From Ectopseudomonas guguanensis (GTDB taxonomy: Bacteria > Pseudomonadota > Gammaproteobacteria > Pseudomonadales > Pseudomonadaceae), in contig NZ_FNJJ01000003.1 in assembly GCF_900104265.1 (NCBI RefSeq), positions 383,746 through 447,745 of the forward strand: a stretch of 64,000 nucleotides of DNA, written 5' to 3'. Positions 13,551 through 27,844 of the stretch are shown one piece after another; the first letter of the stretch is position 1, and each line of letters starts with the position of its first letter. Made by a program: the position numbers and the translations under genes. Under the pieces are notes generated by a model, which saw nothing but the letters and a program-made list of their open reading frames with translations, did not search any database and was not told the origin of the DNA.

Positions 13551-15821
13551 ATGTTGAATCGAGAGCTCGAAGTCACCCTCAATCTGGCTTTCAAGGAGGC
13601 CCGTGCCAAGCGTCATGAGTTCATGACGGTCGAGCATCTGCTGCTCGCCTTGCTGGACAACGAGGCAGCCGCCAGTGTGCTGCGGGCCTGCGGGGCCAAC
13701 CTCGACAAGCTGCGCCATGATCTGCAGGAGTTCATCGACTCCACCACGCCACTGATTCCCCAGCACGACGAAGATCGCGAAACCCAGCCGACCCTGGGCT
13801 TCCAGCGCGTGCTGCAGCGCGCGGTGTTCCACGTGCAGAGTTCCGGCAAGCGCGAAGTGACTGGCGCCAACGTTCTGGTGGCCATCTTCAGCGAGCAGGA
13901 AAGTCAGGCGGTATTCCTGCTCAAGCAACAGAGCGTCGCCCGTATCGATGTGGTCAACTACATCGCCCATGGCATTTCCAAGGTGCCTGGCCATGGCGAT
14001 CAGCATGAGCATGACCAGGAGATGCAGGACGAGGAGGGCGGCGAGTCGTCCACTTCCGGCAATCCGCTGGATGCCTACGCCAGCAACCTCAATGAACTGG
14101 CCCGTCAGGGGCGTATCGACCCGCTGGTCGGGCGCGAGCATGAAGTCGAGCGCGTCGCGCAGATTCTCGCCCGTCGGCGCAAGAACAATCCGCTGCTGGT
14201 AGGCGAGGCTGGCGTCGGCAAGACCGCCATTGCCGAAGGTCTGGCCAAGCGCATCGTCGACGAGCAGGTACCTGATCTGCTGGCCGACAGCGTGGTCTAT
14301 TCCCTGGATCTCGGCGCACTGCTGGCCGGTACCAAGTACCGCGGCGACTTCGAGAAGCGCTTCAAGGCGTTGCTCAACGAGTTGCGCAAGCGTCCGCACG
14401 CCATCCTCTTCATCGACGAGATTCACACCATCATCGGTGCCGGCGCGGCGTCGGGTGGGGTGATGGATGCGTCCAACCTGCTCAAGCCGATGCTGTCCTC
14501 GGGCGAGATCCGCTGCATCGGCTCCACCACCTTCCAGGAATTTCGCGGCATCTTCGAGAAGGATCGCGCTTTGGCGCGGCGCTTCCAGAAGGTCGACGTG
14601 GTCGAGCCGTCGGTGGAGGACACCGTCGGCATCCTCAAGGGGCTCAAGGCGCGTTTCGAGCAGCATCACCACATCGAATATAGCGATGAGGCGCTGCGTG
14701 CAGCGGCCGAGTTGGCTGCGCGCTACATCAATGATCGGCACATGCCGGACAAGGCCATTGACGTGATCGACGAGGCCGGCGCCTATCAGCGCCTGCAGCC
14801 GGAAGACAAGCGCGTGGCGCGTATCGATGTCGCTCAGGTCGAGGACATCGTCGCCAAGATCGCGCGGATTCCGCCGAAGCACGTGTCCAGCTCCGACAAG
14901 GAGCTGCTGCGCAATCTCGAGCGCGACCTCAAGCTCACCGTGTTCGGTCAGGACGCCGCCATCGACTCGCTGGCGACCGCCATCAAGCTGTCGCGTGCCG
15001 GCCTCAAGGCACCTGACAAGCCGGTCGGCTCCTTCCTCTTCGCAGGGCCTACCGGCGTGGGCAAGACCGAGGCGGCTCGGCAGCTGGCCAAGGCCATGGG
15101 CATCGAGCTGGTGCGCTTCGATATGTCCGAGTACATGGAGCGTCATACCGTGTCCCGCCTGATCGGCGCACCGCCCGGTTATGTCGGTTTCGATCAGGGT
15201 GGTCTGCTGACCGAGGCGATCACCAAGCAGCCGCACTGTGTACTGCTGCTCGACGAGATCGAGAAGGCGCATCCGGAAGTCTTCAACCTGCTGCTGCAGG
15301 TGATGGACCACGGCACCCTGACCGACAACAACGGGCGCAAGGCGGACTTCCGCAACGTGATCCTGATCATGACCACCAACGCCGGTGCGGAAACCGCCTC
15401 GCGTGCATCGATCGGTTTCACTCAGCAGGATCACTCCACCGATGCCATGGAAGTCATCAAGAAGAGCTTCACGCCGGAGTTCCGCAACCGCCTGGATACC
15501 ATCATCCAGTTTGGTCGCCTCAGCCACGAAACCATCAAGAGCATCGTCGACAAGTTCCTCACCGAACTGCAGGCGCAGCTGGAAGACAAGCGCGTTACGC
15601 TGGAAGTCAGCGACGCGGCGCGCAGTTGGCTGGCCGAGCGTGGCTACGATGTACTGATGGGCGCGCGGCCGATGGCGCGTTTGATCCAGGACAAGATCAA
15701 GCGTCCGCTGGCAGAGGAGATCCTCTTTGGCGAGCTGGCCGAGCATGGCGGCGTGGTGCACGTGGACATCAAGGATGGCGAGCCTAGCTTCGAGTTCGAG
15801 ACGGCGGCGGAGGTCGCCTGA
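13551..15821 (+). CDS. clpA: ATP-dependent Clp protease ATP-binding subunit ClpA
   Basis: A 756-residue Hsp100 unfoldase that feeds ClpP. The N-domain (residues 1-145) binds ClpS. Two AAA+ modules follow: D1 with Walker A GEAGVGKT and Walker B ILFIDE, D2 with GPTGVGKT and LLLDE. There is no ClpB-type middle coiled coil, distinguishing it from ClpB. An acidic/His-rich linker ([16 protein letters not shown]) separates N and D1. It forms an operon with clpS and ends in a strong terminator. Confidence 0.97.
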   Translation: MLNRELEVTLNLAFKEARAKRHEFMTVEHLLLALLDNEAAASVLRACGANLDKLRHDLQEFIDSTTPLIPQHDEDRETQPTLGFQRVLQRAVFHVQSSGKREVTGANVLVAIFSEQESQAVFLLKQQSVARIDVVNYIAHGISKVPGHGDQHEHDQEMQDEEGGESSTSGNPLDAYASNLNELARQGRIDPLVGREHEVERVAQILARRRKNNPLLVGEAGVGKTAIAEGLAKRIVDEQVPDLLADSVVYSLDLGALLAGTKYRGDFEKRFKALLNELRKRPHAILFIDEIHTIIGAGAASGGVMDASNLLKPMLSSGEIRCIGSTTFQEFRGIFEKDRALARRFQKVDVVEPSVEDTVGILKGLKARFEQHHHIEYSDEALRAAAELAARYINDRHMPDKAIDVIDEAGAYQRLQPEDKRVARIDVAQVEDIVAKIARIPPKHVSSSDKELLRNLERDLKLTVFGQDAAIDSLATAIKLSRAGLKAPDKPVGSFLFAGPTGVGKTEAARQLAKAMGIELVRFDMSEYMERHTVSRLIGAPPGYVGFDQGGLLTEAITKQPHCVLLLDEIEKAHPEVFNLLLQVMDHGTLTDNNGRKADFRNVILIMTTNAGAETASRASIGFTQQDHSTDAMEVIKKSFTPEFRNRLDTIIQFGRLSHETIKSIVDKFLTELQAQLEDKRVTLEVSDAARSWLAERGYDVLMGARPMARLIQDKIKRPLAEEILFGELAEHGGVVHVDIKDGEPSFEFETAAEVA

Positions 15822-15865
15822 TCGAAAGGCTGCCCACCGAGAGTCAAAGGCTTTCGGTGGGCCAA

Positions 15866-15897
15866 CGAAAACGCCCGGCATAGGCCGGGCGTTTTCG
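15866..15897. terminator. Bidirectional terminator between clpA and infA
   Basis: CGAAAACGCCCGGC-ata-GGCCGGGCGTTTTCG is a near-perfect palindrome with A-run on one side and T-run on the other, serving the converging clpA and infA transcripts. Confidence 0.9.
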
Positions 15898-15910
15898 TTT
15901 GGTGCTTGGC

Positions 15911-16129
15911 TTAACGGGCGCGGTAGGTAATGCGGCCCTTGCTCAAGTCATAAGGCGTCAGCTCAACGCGCACCTTGTCACCAGTGAGAATGCGGATGTA
16001 GTTCTTGCGCATCTTGCCGGAGATGTGCGCGGTAACGACGTGCCCGTTTTCCAACTCCACGCGGAACATGGTGTTGGGCAGGGTGTCGACGACAGTGCCT
16101 TCCATTTCGAAGCTGTCTTCTTTCGACAT
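15911..16129 (-). CDS. infA: Translation initiation factor IF-1
   Basis: A 72-residue OB-fold protein, the exact usual length. [40 protein letters not shown] and the C-terminal KGRITYRAR are diagnostic. IF-1 occupies the ribosomal A site during initiation. The start at 16129 excludes an 18-residue upstream extension that is not conserved. Position between clpA and bpt is the pseudomonad arrangement. Confidence 0.97.
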
Positions 16130-16265
16130 GCAGTAAAGCCCTCGGTATCCAGGAAATGGCCCGGTGCAACTGGCGCCAGGCAAAAGCGGCGTGCATTGTG
16201 CCCGAAAACAGGGGGCTGCGCCAAGGGGCTTGGAGTGTCGAGCTGGCTGGGCCGCCGATGCAAGG

Positions 16266-16973
16266 CTAGGTCAGCAGGGTCCAGCGCTGGTTGACGAAGA
16301 GTTCGATCGGGCGGTACTGGGTCTTGTAATTCATCTTGCGGCAGTTCTTGATCCAGTAGCCGAGGTAGACGGCCCCCAGCCCCAGGCGCGCGGTCTCGCC
16401 GATCTGCCAGAGAATGGCAAAACGACCCAGGCTGCGGCGCTCCTCGGCGGGGTCGTAGAAGGTGTAGACCGCCGAGAGACCGTTCGGCAGAAGATCGGTG
16501 ACGGCAATGGCGACCAGTCGGCCCTGCAGGCGAAATTCATAGAAACGCGAGAACGGCAGGTCGCGCACCAGAAAGGTGGAGAACTGGTCACGGCTGGGCG
16601 GATACATGTCGCCGTCGGCATGGCGTTGCTCTATGTAGCGCACGTAGAGGTCGTAATACTCCTCGGTGAACGTCGGGCGTACGCAGCGAACGACGATATC
16701 TTCATTGCGCTTGAGGATGCGGCGCTGTTGCCGGTTGGGAGTGAAGCGCGCCGCTGGAATGCGCGCGGGAATGCAGGCGGTGCACTGCTGGCAGTGGGGG
16801 CGGTAGAGGTGATCGCCGCTGCGGCGAAAGCCCAGCTCCGACAGTTCGGCATAGACCAGCACATCCATGGGCTGACTGGGGTCGAGAAACAGGGTGGTGG
16901 CCTGCTCCTCGGGCAGATAGCTGCATGGATGGGGTTGAGTGGCATAGAACTTCAGGCGGGCCAGCTCGGTCAT
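16266..16973 (-). CDS. bpt: Aspartate/glutamate leucyltransferase (Bpt)
   Basis: A 235-residue ATE1-like enzyme that transfers leucine from Leu-tRNA to N-terminal Asp or Glu, generating ClpS degrons. The N-terminal Cys cluster is visible in [17 protein letters not shown] and the C-terminal half has [18 protein letters not shown] and [15 protein letters not shown]. It is encoded in line with aat, so both N-end aminoacyl transferases are neighbours, near clpS and clpA. Confidence 0.93.
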
Positions 16974-17027
16974 GGCGAAATCTCGAAAAAGCCTGACTAA
17001 GAGTGTATGCCAGGCTTGGCTGCTCGA

Positions 17028-17708
17028 CTAGGCGAGCCAGTCCGCCTGGCTCGGCAGATCGAGATGGCGCTGCAGATACTCGGCAAAACGGGCGCGGGGT
17101 ATGGCCCTGGCGCCGAAGCTGTGCAGATGCTGGGTGGGCATCTGACAGTCGATGAGCACGAAACCCCATTGCTGCAGCTTGCCGACCAGGGTGGCGAAAC
17201 CGACTTTCGATGCATTGTCGGCGCGGCTGAACATGGATTCGCCGAAGAACAGCTGTCCCATCGCCAGGCCGTAGAGTCCGCCGACCAGCTCGCCGTCCTG
17301 CCAGACTTCGACAGAATGAGCGATGCCGCGCTCATGCAACTGTAGATAGGCCTCCTGCATGCCGCGGGTGATCCAGGTGCCGTCGGCGTAAGCGCGCGGT
17401 GCGGCGCAGGCGGCTATGACGGCCGGGAAATCCTCATCGAAGGTGACGCGGTAGCGCTGCTGGCGCAGCAGTTTGGCCAGGCTGCGAGAAACATGCAGCT
17501 CCTCGGGGAACAGCACGGTGCGTGGGTCCGGTGACCACCAGAGAATCGGCTGGCCATCCTGGAACCAGGGAAAGCAGCCGTGGCGATAGGCGCTGATCAG
17601 GCGGTCGGCGCTCAGGTCGCCGCCGGCCGCCAGCAGGCCATTGGGTTCGCGCATGGCCTTGGCCAGCGGCGGGAACTGAAAAGAATCACGTTGCAGCCAG
17701 GTCAGCAT
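17028..17708 (-). CDS. aat: Leucyl/phenylalanyl-tRNA--protein transferase
   Basis: A 226-residue GNAT-fold transferase that adds Leu or Phe to N-terminal Lys or Arg for ClpAP degradation. Signature segments are [40 protein letters not shown] and [18 protein letters not shown]. The start [14 protein letters not shown] at 17708 fits the family; an open frame 64 residues longer overlaps trxB and was rejected. Confidence 0.95.
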   Translation of the reverse strand: MLTWLQRDSFQFPPLAKAMREPNGLLAAGGDLSADRLISAYRHGCFPWFQDGQPILWWSPDPRTVLFPEELHVSRSLAKLLRQQRYRVTFDEDFPAVIAACAAPRAYADGTWITRGMQEAYLQLHERGIAHSVEVWQDGELVGGLYGLAMGQLFFGESMFSRADNASKVGFATLVGKLQQWGFVLIDCQMPTQHLHSFGARAIPRARFAEYLQRHLDLPSQADWLA

Positions 17709-17763
17709 GCGCGGTTGTCCAGCGGGGCGGGGGAGGGCGAGCGCAGTGGCTCGCCCAGATACT

Positions 17764-18792
<1,029 letters not shown>

Positions 18793-18908
18793 CTACACCG
18801 AAGCAGGGCAGGTGCGGGAGCGCGCTGATTGGCCTACTTCTCAGGCTGGCCCTACAATAGGCCGCTTCTGCGGTTAACCATCAGATGGACGCGCCAGAGG
18901 CGCAGGAA

Positions 18909-21317
18909 ATGGCTGTTTTGAAGAATTCCACCACCCAGATCACCGATTGGCGCCAGAAACTTCAGTACCGACTGAAGGAAGGTGCCCTGATCGCCCTGGG
19001 CGCGATGTGCCTCTATGTGCTGATGGCACTGTTGACCTACAACGTTGCCGATCCGGCCTGGGACAATAGCGTCCAGGTCGAGCGCATCATCAATGCCGGC
19101 GGCAGCATTGGCGCCTGGCTCTCCAGCGCGCTGTTCGGTGCCCTGGGTTACTTCGCCTACATTTTTCCATTGTTGCTGGCTGCCAAGACCTGGCAGGTGT
19201 TCCGCACGCGTAATCAGCCCTGGCACTGGAATGGCTGGCTGTTTTCCTGGCACAGCATCGGTCTGGTCTTCCTGGTTCTCTCGGGCGCCGCGCTGGGCGA
19301 CATTCATTTCTCTGCCGCCGCAGGCATGCAGGGCTCCGGCGGTGGCATGCTTGGCGCCAGCCTGGGCGATCTGGCCGTGCATGCGCTTAACGTGCAGGGC
19401 AGCACGCTGCTGTTCCTGGCGCTGTTCCTGTTCGGTTTGACCGTTTTCACCGATCTGTCCTGGTTCCGAGTGATGGACCTGACCGGCAAGATCACCCTCG
19501 ATCTGATCGAGCTGATCCAGGGCGTCATCACCGGCTGGTGGAATGCGCGTAGCGAGCGCAAGCAACTGAAGCTGCAGCTGCGCGAACTCGATGAGCGGGT
19601 CATCGAGGTGGCGGCGCCGGTCGTTTCGGATCGTCGCGAGCAGGCCAAGGTCAAGGAGCGCCTGATCGAGCGCGAAGAGTCACTCAGCAAGCACATGAGC
19701 GAGCGCGAAAAGCGTCCAGCGCCGGTTATCACGCCTCCAGCGCCGCCCAAGGCAGCCGAGCCGAGCAAGCGTGTACTCAAGGAGAAGCAGGCTCCCTTGT
19801 TCGTCGACACCGCCATCGAAGGCAGCCTGCCGCCGATTTCCATCCTCGATGTCGCCGAGAAGAAGCAGAAGCAGTTCTCCCCCGAGTCGCTGGAGGCCAT
19901 GTCGCGCCTGCTGGAGATCAAGCTCAAGGAGTTCGGCGTCGACGTGGTGGTCGAGTCCGTGCATCCCGGCCCGGTGATTACCCGTTTCGAAATTCAGCCC
20001 GCTGCCGGGGTGAAGGTCAGCCGCATCTCCAACCTGGCCAAGGATCTGGCGCGCTCGATGGCCATGGTCAGCGTGCGCGTGGTCGAGGTGATTCCCGGCA
20101 AGACCACCGTGGGCATCGAGGTGCCCAACGAGGATCGTCAGATCGTGCGCTTCTCCGAGGTGCTGTCTTCGAGCGAGTACGACGATGCCAAGTCGCCGGT
20201 GACCCTGGCGCTGGGTCACGATATCGGCGGTCGCCCGGTGATCGCCGATCTGGCCAAGATGCCGCACCTGCTGGTGGCCGGTACTACCGGCTCCGGTAAG
20301 TCGGTGGGCGTCAACGCCATGATCCTGTCGATCCTGTTCAAGTCCACGCCGGAAGAAGCGCGGATGATCATGATCGACCCGAAGATGCTGGAGCTGTCGA
20401 TCTACGAAGGCATTCCGCACCTGCTGTGCCCGGTGGTCACCGACATGAAGGAGGCGGCCAACGCGCTGCGCTGGTCGGTGGCCGAAATGGAGCGCCGCTA
20501 CAAGCTGATGGCGGCCATGGGCGTGCGTAACCTGGCCGGTTTCAACCGCAAGGTGAAGGACGCCATCGAGGCCGGCACGCCGCTGACCGACCCGCTTTAC
20601 CGCCGTGAAAGCATGGAAGACGAGGCGCCGCTGCTCAAGCCGCTGCCCACCATCGTTGTGGTGGTCGACGAATTCGCCGACATGATGATGATTGTCGGCA
20701 AGAAGGTCGAAGAGCTGATCGCACGTATCGCGCAGAAGGCGCGTGCCGCTGGTATCCACCTGATCCTCGCGACCCAGCGCCCGTCGGTGGACGTGATCAC
20801 CGGTCTGATCAAGGCCAATATCCCGACCCGTATGGCTTTCCAGGTGTCGAGCAAGATCGACTCGCGCACCATCCTCGATCAGGGCGGCGCCGAGCAGCTA
20901 CTTGGTCACGGTGACATGCTCTATTTGCCACCCGGCACCGGTCTGCCGATTCGCGTGCATGGCGCTTTCGTCTCGGATGACGAAGTGCATCGCGTGGTCG
21001 AGGCCTGGAAGCAGCGCGGCGCGCCGGATTACATCGAGGATATCCTCGCCGGTGTCGAGGAGGGCGGCAGCGGCCTCGAGGGCGGCGGTGGTGGTGAAGG
21101 CGGTGAGGGCAGCGAGGAAGACCCGCTGTACGACGAGGCCGTCAATTTCGTGCTTGAAAGCCGCCGCGCCTCCATTTCCGCGGTGCAACGCAAGCTGAAG
21201 ATCGGCTACAACCGCGCCGCGCGCATGATCGAGGCCATGGAAATGGCCGGTGTGGTCAGCTCGATGAATACCAACGGTTCGCGCGAGGTGCTGGCGCCCG
21301 GTTCATCACGTGACTGA
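18909..21317 (+). CDS. ftsK: DNA translocase FtsK
   Basis: An 802-residue septal DNA pump. Four N-terminal membrane segments occupy about residues 25-170, then a short linker (charged, about 200-290), then the RecA-like motor with Walker A GTTGSGKS and the gamma winged helix at the C-terminus ([35 protein letters not shown]) which reads KOPS. I chose ATG 18909, spaced eight bases from GAGG; an in-frame ATG at 18885 would add eight residues. A promoter -10 TACAAT lies near 18853. It heads ftsK-lolA-rarA-crcB-serS. Confidence 0.94.
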   Translation: MAVLKNSTTQITDWRQKLQYRLKEGALIALGAMCLYVLMALLTYNVADPAWDNSVQVERIINAGGSIGAWLSSALFGALGYFAYIFPLLLAAKTWQVFRTRNQPWHWNGWLFSWHSIGLVFLVLSGAALGDIHFSAAAGMQGSGGGMLGASLGDLAVHALNVQGSTLLFLALFLFGLTVFTDLSWFRVMDLTGKITLDLIELIQGVITGWWNARSERKQLKLQLRELDERVIEVAAPVVSDRREQAKVKERLIEREESLSKHMSEREKRPAPVITPPAPPKAAEPSKRVLKEKQAPLFVDTAIEGSLPPISILDVAEKKQKQFSPESLEAMSRLLEIKLKEFGVDVVVESVHPGPVITRFEIQPAAGVKVSRISNLAKDLARSMAMVSVRVVEVIPGKTTVGIEVPNEDRQIVRFSEVLSSSEYDDAKSPVTLALGHDIGGRPVIADLAKMPHLLVAGTTGSGKSVGVNAMILSILFKSTPEEARMIMIDPKMLELSIYEGIPHLLCPVVTDMKEAANALRWSVAEMERRYKLMAAMGVRNLAGFNRKVKDAIEAGTPLTDPLYRRESMEDEAPLLKPLPTIVVVVDEFADMMMIVGKKVEELIARIAQKARAAGIHLILATQRPSVDVITGLIKANIPTRMAFQVSSKIDSRTILDQGGAEQLLGHGDMLYLPPGTGLPIRVHGAFVSDDEVHRVVEAWKQRGAPDYIEDILAGVEEGGSGLEGGGGGEGGEGSEEDPLYDEAVNFVLESRRASISAVQRKLKIGYNRAARMIEAMEMAGVVSSMNTNGSREVLAPGSSRD

Positions 21318-21442
21318 GTGTTGCGCGCCGCGGATAAACCGCTGAATTCGCGGTCTACAGGATTCACGGCAGCTCAGACGCTGCCGAGCAGTGCGGGGTG
21401 CGGAGTCGCCTCGTCATTCTCATACGGACTCAAGGGGTTTAT

Positions 21443-22069
21443 ATGCGTGTTATTCGCCTGCTGATGCTGGCTGCTCTGAGTTTTACCCTGCTAACCGCCC
21501 AGGCTGACGAAGAGGCGGCCACCAAGCGCCTGACCGAACTGCTCAATCAGGCGCAGACCATCAACGCCCGTTTTTCCCAGCTGACCCTCGATGCCAGCGG
21601 CACCCAGCTGCAGGAGACCGCTGGCGAGCTGGTGCTTAAACGCCCAGGGCTGTTCCGCTGGCACACCGATCAGCCGATGGAACAGCTGCTGGTGTCGAAT
21701 GGCGAAAAGGTCTGGCTGTATGATCCGGACCTGGAGCAAGTCACCATCCAGACCCTCGATCAACGCCTGACCCATACCCCGGCTCTGCTGCTCTCGGGCG
21801 ATGTGTCGCAGATCCGTGAGAATTTCGAGATCGACTACAAGGAAGGCGGCAGCGTGGTCGACTTCATCCTCAAGCCCAAGGCCAAGGACAGCCTGTTCGA
21901 CAGCCTGCGCCTGTCGTTCCGCAATCGCATGCTCAACGACATGCAGCTGATCGACAGCATCGGCCAGCGCACCAACATCCTGTTCCTCAATGTGAAGATG
22001 AACGAGCCGGTCGATGACGGCCAGTTCACCTTCGACATTCCGGAAGGCGCGGACGTCATCCAGGAGTAG
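21443..22069 (+). CDS. lolA: Outer-membrane lipoprotein carrier protein LolA
   Basis: A 208-residue periplasmic chaperone that ferries lipoproteins from LolCDE to LolB. The signal peptide [20 protein letters not shown] ends in AQA. The mature part has the LolA pattern: [29 protein letters not shown] and [23 protein letters not shown] 21443 follows an AAGGGG ribosome site; the open frame upstream was rejected. Confidence 0.93.
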   Translation: MRVIRLLMLAALSFTLLTAQADEEAATKRLTELLNQAQTINARFSQLTLDASGTQLQETAGELVLKRPGLFRWHTDQPMEQLLVSNGEKVWLYDPDLEQVTIQTLDQRLTHTPALLLSGDVSQIRENFEIDYKEGGSVVDFILKPKAKDSLFDSLRLSFRNRMLNDMQLIDSIGQRTNILFLNVKMNEPVDDGQFTFDIPEGADVIQE

Positions 22070-22072
22070 CGC

Positions 22073-23398
22073 GTGGATCTGTTCGGTCGTCAACCCGTCG
22101 CGCAGCCCCTGGCTGCGCGTTTGCGTGCTACCAGCCTGGACGAGTACGTCGGCCAGGAGCACGTGCTGGGGCCGGGCAAACCGCTGCGTGAGGCGCTGGA
22201 GCAGGGCGCCTTGCATTCGATGATCTTCTGGGGACCGCCCGGTGTGGGCAAAACCACCCTGGCGCGCCTGTTGGCCAAGGTCACCGATGCTCATTTCGAG
22301 ACCATTTCCGCCGTTTTGTCCGGTGTGAAGGAAATCCGTCAGGCCGTCGAGGTGGCCCAGCAGCATGCGGCGCAGTACGGCCGTCGCACCATCCTCTTCG
22401 TCGACGAGGTGCACCGCTTCAACAAGAGCCAGCAGGACGCCTTTCTGCCCTATGTGGAAGACGGCACGCTGATTTTCATCGGTGCCACCACCGAGAATCC
22501 CTCGTTCGAGCTGAACAACGCGCTGCTGTCGCGCGCCCGCGTCTACGTGCTGAAGAGTCTTGACGAGGCGGCGATGCGCAAGCTGGTCAATCGCGCCTTG
22601 ACCGATCCGAAAGGATTGGGCGATCGCCATCTCAGCCTGCCGGACGAGGCCTTTCAGATCCTTCTGGCTGCCGCGGATGGCGACGGGCGCCGTCTGCTCA
22701 ACTTCCTCGAGAATGCCGCCGACCTTGCCGAGGACGATGGCGAAATCGGGGTGGAGTTGCTGCAGAACCTGCTGGGCGACAGCCGCCGTCGCTTCGACAA
22801 GGGCGGCGAGGCGTTCTATGACCAGATTTCCGCCCTGCACAAGTCGGTGCGCGGCTCCAGCCCTGACGGCGCACTGTACTGGTACGCACGTATGCTCGAC
22901 GGCGGCTGCGACCCGCTCTATATCGCCCGGCGTGTGGTGCGCATGGCCAGCGAGGATATCGGCAATGCCGACCCGCGCGCCTTGACCTTGTGCCTCAATG
23001 CCTGGGACGTGCAGGAGCGCCTGGGCAGTCCGGAGGGTGAGCTTGCCGTGGCTCAGGCCATCGTCTATCTGGCCTGTGCGCCGAAAAGCAATGCGGTCTA
23101 TACGGCCTTCAAGGCGGCGATGCGTGATGCTGCCGAGCAGGGCTCGCAGGAGGTGCCGCTGCACCTGCGCAATGCCCCGACCAAGCTGATGAAGCAGCTC
23201 GGCTATGGCGACGAATACCGCTACGCCCATGACGAGCCGGATGCCTACGCGGCTGGGGAGGACTACTTCCCCGAGAATTTGCAGCCACGTCAGTACTACG
23301 ACCCCGTGCCGCGCGGCCTGGAGCTGAAGATTCGTGACAAGCTGCAACATCTGCGCAATCTGGACGCTACAAGCGCCAGGCAGAGGAGAAAATCATGA
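22073..23398 (+). CDS. rarA: Replication-associated recombination protein A (MgsA family AAA ATPase)
   Basis: A 441-residue clamp-loader-like AAA+ ATPase acting at stalled replication forks. Walker A is GPPGVGKT, Walker B ILFVDEVH, and sensor 1 [12 protein letters not shown]. It starts with GTG at 22073, four bases after the lolA stop, with CAGGAG as ribosome site. The stop overlaps the crcB start (ATGA). Confidence 0.95.
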   Translation: MDLFGRQPVAQPLAARLRATSLDEYVGQEHVLGPGKPLREALEQGALHSMIFWGPPGVGKTTLARLLAKVTDAHFETISAVLSGVKEIRQAVEVAQQHAAQYGRRTILFVDEVHRFNKSQQDAFLPYVEDGTLIFIGATTENPSFELNNALLSRARVYVLKSLDEAAMRKLVNRALTDPKGLGDRHLSLPDEAFQILLAAADGDGRRLLNFLENAADLAEDDGEIGVELLQNLLGDSRRRFDKGGEAFYDQISALHKSVRGSSPDGALYWYARMLDGGCDPLYIARRVVRMASEDIGNADPRALTLCLNAWDVQERLGSPEGELAVAQAIVYLACAPKSNAVYTAFKAAMRDAAEQGSQEVPLHLRNAPTKLMKQLGYGDEYRYAHDEPDAYAAGEDYFPENLQPRQYYDPVPRGLELKIRDKLQHLRNLDATSARQRRKS

Positions 23399-23775
23399 TC
23401 CGTGTGGCGCTTGCCGTAGCTGCAGGAGGGGCGCTCGGATCGGTGATGCGATTTCTCGTCGCCAGCTGGGTGGCCGGCAACTGGCCGCGGCACTTCTATC
23501 TGGGCACCTTTGCCGTCAATGTCCTTGGTTGCTTGTTGATCGGCCTGCTGTCCGGCTTGTTTCTGACGCGCAGCGACTTGCCCCTGGAACTGCGTACCGG
23601 GCTGATCACCGGGGTACTGGGTGGCTTCACCACCTTTTCATCGTTCAGTCTGGAAATCATGAAGCTGCTGGAGGGCGGGCGCGCAACCGAGGCCTTCGGC
23701 TATCTGGCTTTCAGTATTGTCGGCGGTTTGCTGGCGGCCTGGGCCGGTTTGAGCCTGGCCCGATTGGCATCCTGA
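23395..23775 (+). CDS. crcB: Fluoride ion channel CrcB/FluC
   Basis: A 126-residue inner-membrane protein with four hydrophobic segments. The conserved [22 protein letters not shown] (pore Asn) and [12 protein letters not shown] (the Phe-box and Thr-Ser stretch) identify the dual-topology fluoride channel. It is translationally coupled to rarA through ATGA. I see no fluoride riboswitch, consistent with its position inside an operon. Confidence 0.94.
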   Translation: MIRVALAVAAGGALGSVMRFLVASWVAGNWPRHFYLGTFAVNVLGCLLIGLLSGLFLTRSDLPLELRTGLITGVLGGFTTFSSFSLEIMKLLEGGRATEAFGYLAFSIVGGLLAAWAGLSLARLAS

Positions 23776-23844
23776 CCCGCTAAGGCTTTACACTCCACAA
23801 CCCGCGCCACACTGCTGGCCATCACCATTTCGCCGTTGTCTTGA

Positions 23845-25134
<1,290 letters not shown>

Positions 25135-25206
25135 GCCGGTGATCGCGGTGCAGAATACGGGGTGGCAATGGCCGCCCCGTTTTTGGCCTGGCGATGATCG
25201 CCGCGC

Positions 25207-25268
25207 GTAGGGTGCCCCGTGCGCACCAAGGCCCTCCACCGTAGGTTGGTGCGCGCGGCGCACCCTAC
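25207..25268. repeat. GTAGGGTGC palindromic repeat, copy 2
   Basis: A 62-bp inverted repeat starting GTAGGGTGCCCCGTGCGCACC and ending GGTGCGCGCGGCGCACCCTAC in outline; the outer arms and the inner GTGCGCACC match the copy at 8040-8103. It ends 25 bases upstream of the cysG start. Confidence 0.75.
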
Positions 25269-25293
25269 GGACGTCCTTCTGCGAGGCTGATTG

Positions 25294-26682
25294 ATGCAAT
25301 TCCTTCCGCTGTTCCACAAGCTGCAGGGTCGCCCGGTACTGGTTATCGGCGGTGGCGAGGTCGCGCTGCGCAAGGCGCGCCTGCTGAGCGATGCCGGCGC
25401 GCGTCTACGCGTCGTCGCACCGGAGATTCGCAGCGAGTTGCAAGAGCTGGCCGGGGCCGAAGGCATCGCCCTGCGCGGCTATGCCAGCCGCGATCTGCAG
25501 GGCGTTGCCCTGGTCATTGCCGCCACCGATGACGAGCCGCTCAATGCACGTATTTCTGCCGAGGCTCAGGCGCAGGGCATTCCGGTCAACGTGGTGGACG
25601 CGCCGGCACTGTGCAGCGTGATCTTCCCGGCTATCGTCGACCGCTCGCCGCTGATCGTCGCGGTCAGCAGCGGCGGCGATGCGCCGGTGCTGGCCAGGCT
25701 GATCCGCGCCAAGATCGAAACCTGGATACCGGCCACCTACGGTCAGTTGGCCAACCTGGGCAAGCGCTTCCGTGAGCGGGTCAAGCAACTGTTTCCCGAT
25801 GTACAGCAGCGCCGGGTGTTCTGGGAGGACGTCTTCCAGGGGCAAATCGCCGAAAGCGTGTTTGCCGGCAAGCCGGAAGAGGGCGAGCGCCTGCTGGAGG
25901 AGCGTCTGGCCGGTGCGGCGCCACGTGCGTTGGGCGAGGTCTATCTGGTCGGCGCCGGCCCGGGCGATCCCGATCTGCTGACCTTTCGCGCCCTGCGCCT
26001 GATGCAGCAAGCCGATGTGGTGCTGTACGACCGCCTGGTGGCACCGGCCATCATCGAGCTGTGCCGGCGCGATGCCGAGCGCATCTACGTCGGCAAGCGC
26101 CGCGCCGATCATGCCGTACCGCAGGAGCAGATCAACCAGCTGCTGATCGACCTGGCGCGCCAGGGCAAGCGCGTGCTGCGCCTGAAGGGCGGCGATCCGT
26201 TCATCTTCGGCCGCGGTGGCGAAGAGATCGAGCAGCTGGCCGCCGAGGACATCCCGTTCCAGGTGGTGCCGGGCATTACCGCGGCCTCCGGTTGCGCGGC
26301 CTATGCCGGGATTCCGCTGACCCATCGCGACCATGCGCAGTCGGTGCGTTTCGTCACCGGTCACCTCAAGGATGGCAGCAGCAATCTGCCCTGGAAGGAT
26401 CTGGTGGCGCCTGGGCAGACGCTGGTGTTCTACATGGGCCTGGTCGGGTTATCCGGCATCTGCGAGCAATTGATCGCTCACGGCCGCTCGGCTGCAACGC
26501 CCGCGGCGTTGGTGCAGCAGGGCACCACGCAGAATCAGCGGGTCTTCACCGGTACTCTGGAAACCCTGCCGCAGCTGGTGGCGCAGCACGAAGTGCATGC
26601 GCCCACCCTGGTGATAGTCGGAGAAGTGGTCACCCTGCGGGACAAGCTGGCCTGGTTCGAAGGCGCTCAGGGCAGCCTCTGA
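25294..26682 (+). CDS. cysG: Siroheme synthase (trifunctional CysG)
   Basis: A 462-residue fusion. The N-terminal precorrin-2 dehydrogenase/ferrochelatase module covers about residues 1-205 ([19 protein letters not shown] for [20 protein letters not shown] with the phospho-regulated Ser). The C-terminal SUMT module (from [20 protein letters not shown]) methylates uroporphyrinogen III with [20 protein letters not shown] and [20 protein letters not shown] are diagnostic. ATG 25294 is preferred over a TTG three bases upstream. It supplies siroheme for sulfite/nitrite reductases. Confidence 0.95.
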   Translation: MQFLPLFHKLQGRPVLVIGGGEVALRKARLLSDAGARLRVVAPEIRSELQELAGAEGIALRGYASRDLQGVALVIAATDDEPLNARISAEAQAQGIPVNVVDAPALCSVIFPAIVDRSPLIVAVSSGGDAPVLARLIRAKIETWIPATYGQLANLGKRFRERVKQLFPDVQQRRVFWEDVFQGQIAESVFAGKPEEGERLLEERLAGAAPRALGEVYLVGAGPGDPDLLTFRALRLMQQADVVLYDRLVAPAIIELCRRDAERIYVGKRRADHAVPQEQINQLLIDLARQGKRVLRLKGGDPFIFGRGGEEIEQLAAEDIPFQVVPGITAASGCAAYAGIPLTHRDHAQSVRFVTGHLKDGSSNLPWKDLVAPGQTLVFYMGLVGLSGICEQLIAHGRSAATPAALVQQGTTQNQRVFTGTLETLPQLVAQHEVHAPTLVIVGEVVTLRDKLAWFEGAQGSL

Positions 26683-26687
26683 CGCAG

Positions 26688-26759
26688 GTAGGGTGGATCG
26701 CGCTTCATCGATCCACCGCGGTCGGGCATCGGTGGATGAAAAAGCGTCATCCACCCTAC
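26688..26759. repeat. GTAGGGTGGAT palindromic repeat
   Basis: A 72-bp inverted repeat with outer arms GTAGGGTGGAT and ATCCACCCTAC and an inner pair CATCGATCCACCG / CGGTGGATG. It shares the outer GTAGGGTG with the copies at 8040 and 25207 but has a different inner arm. It lies between the converging cysG and glutathionyl-hydroquinone reductase genes, where it may also end transcripts. Confidence 0.75.
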
Positions 26760-26762
26760 GAC

Positions 26763-27770
26763 CTAGCTCTCAGCTTTTTGCCACACACCCTTGCCCGGCA
26801 GGCGCTGGCGGTCATGCGCGCGGGTGAAATCCTGCTGCGGCCCCTTGGGGATCACGCCGGTCGGGTTGATGGTGGCGTGGCTGGCGTAGTAGTGCGACTT
26901 GATATGGGAGAAGTCCACCGTCTCGGCGATCCCCGGCCACTGATACAGCTCGCGCAGCCAGTTGGACAGGTTGGGGTAGTCCTCGATGCGCCGCAGGTTG
27001 CACTTGAAGTGCCCGTGGTAGACGGCATCGAAGCGGATCAGTGTGGTGAATAGGCGGATGTCGGCCTCGGTCAGGTATTCACCGGCCAGGTAGCGATTCT
27101 TGTCCAGGAGTGCTTCCAGCTCATCGAGCATGGCGAACAGCTCGTCGAAGGCTTCTTCGTAGGCTTCCTGGGTGGTGGCGAAGCCGGCGCGATAGACGCC
27201 GTTGTTCACCGCCGGGTAGATGCGCTCGTTGAGCTGGTCGATACGCTCGCGTAGCGGCTCTGGGTAGAAGTCCAGGTCATTACCGGTCAGGCCGTCAAAG
27301 GCGCTGTTGAACATGCGGATGATTTCCGCCGACTCGTTGCTGACGATGCCGCCGCTCTGTGTGTCCCAGAGTGTCGGCACGGTGACGCGGCCGCTGTAGT
27401 GGGGATCGTCGGCCGTGTAGCGCTGGTGCATGTAGCTGAGGTTGTCGAGACGGTCGCCGCTGGAACCGAAGTTGCGGTCGAAGGTCCAGCCGTGCTCGCG
27501 CATCAGCCAACTGACCACGGATACGTCGATCAAGGATTCCAGACCCTTGAGCTTGCGCAGAATCAGGGTACGGTGAGCCCAGGGGCAGGCCAGCGAGACA
27601 TACAGGTGATAGCGTCCGGCTTCGGCCTTGAAACCGCCGTCGCCACTCGGGCCGGCGCTGCCGTCGGCGGTTACCCAGTTGCGGCGTTGCGCGCTTTCGC
27701 GTTGGAAGCGGCCACTGTCGCCGGTGTCGTACCACTGGTCGTGCCAGCGCCCATCGATCAGCAAACCCAT
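26763..27770 (-). CDS. Glutathionyl-hydroquinone reductase (YqjG/ECM4 type GST)
   Basis: A 335-residue omega/xi-class glutathione transferase. The catalytic cysteine is C62 in SLACPWAHRTLILRKLKGL. The typical GS-HQR segments RVTVPTLWDTQSGGIVSNES and NNGVYRAGFATTQEAYEEA are present, and ASHATINPTGVIPKGP closes the family signature. The family reduces glutathionyl-hydroquinones with glutathione. The gene is monocistronic by spacing. Confidence 0.9.
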   Translation of the reverse strand: MGLLIDGRWHDQWYDTGDSGRFQRESAQRRNWVTADGSAGPSGDGGFKAEAGRYHLYVSLACPWAHRTLILRKLKGLESLIDVSVVSWLMREHGWTFDRNFGSSGDRLDNLSYMHQRYTADDPHYSGRVTVPTLWDTQSGGIVSNESAEIIRMFNSAFDGLTGNDLDFYPEPLRERIDQLNERIYPAVNNGVYRAGFATTQEAYEEAFDELFAMLDELEALLDKNRYLAGEYLTEADIRLFTTLIRFDAVYHGHFKCNLRRIEDYPNLSNWLRELYQWPGIAETVDFSHIKSHYYASHATINPTGVIPKGPQQDFTRAHDRQRLPGKGVWQKAES

Positions 27771-27844
27771 AACGCTTGCCTCCGTTCTTGAGTGAGCCTG
27801 GAGTCTAGCGCCATGGGGTCGATTAAAAGGTGGAAAAAGCTGGC

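Noticed and set aside
13518..15881. A 787-residue minus-strand frame opposite clpA
   Set aside because: Antisense shadow of ClpA with no motif of its own.
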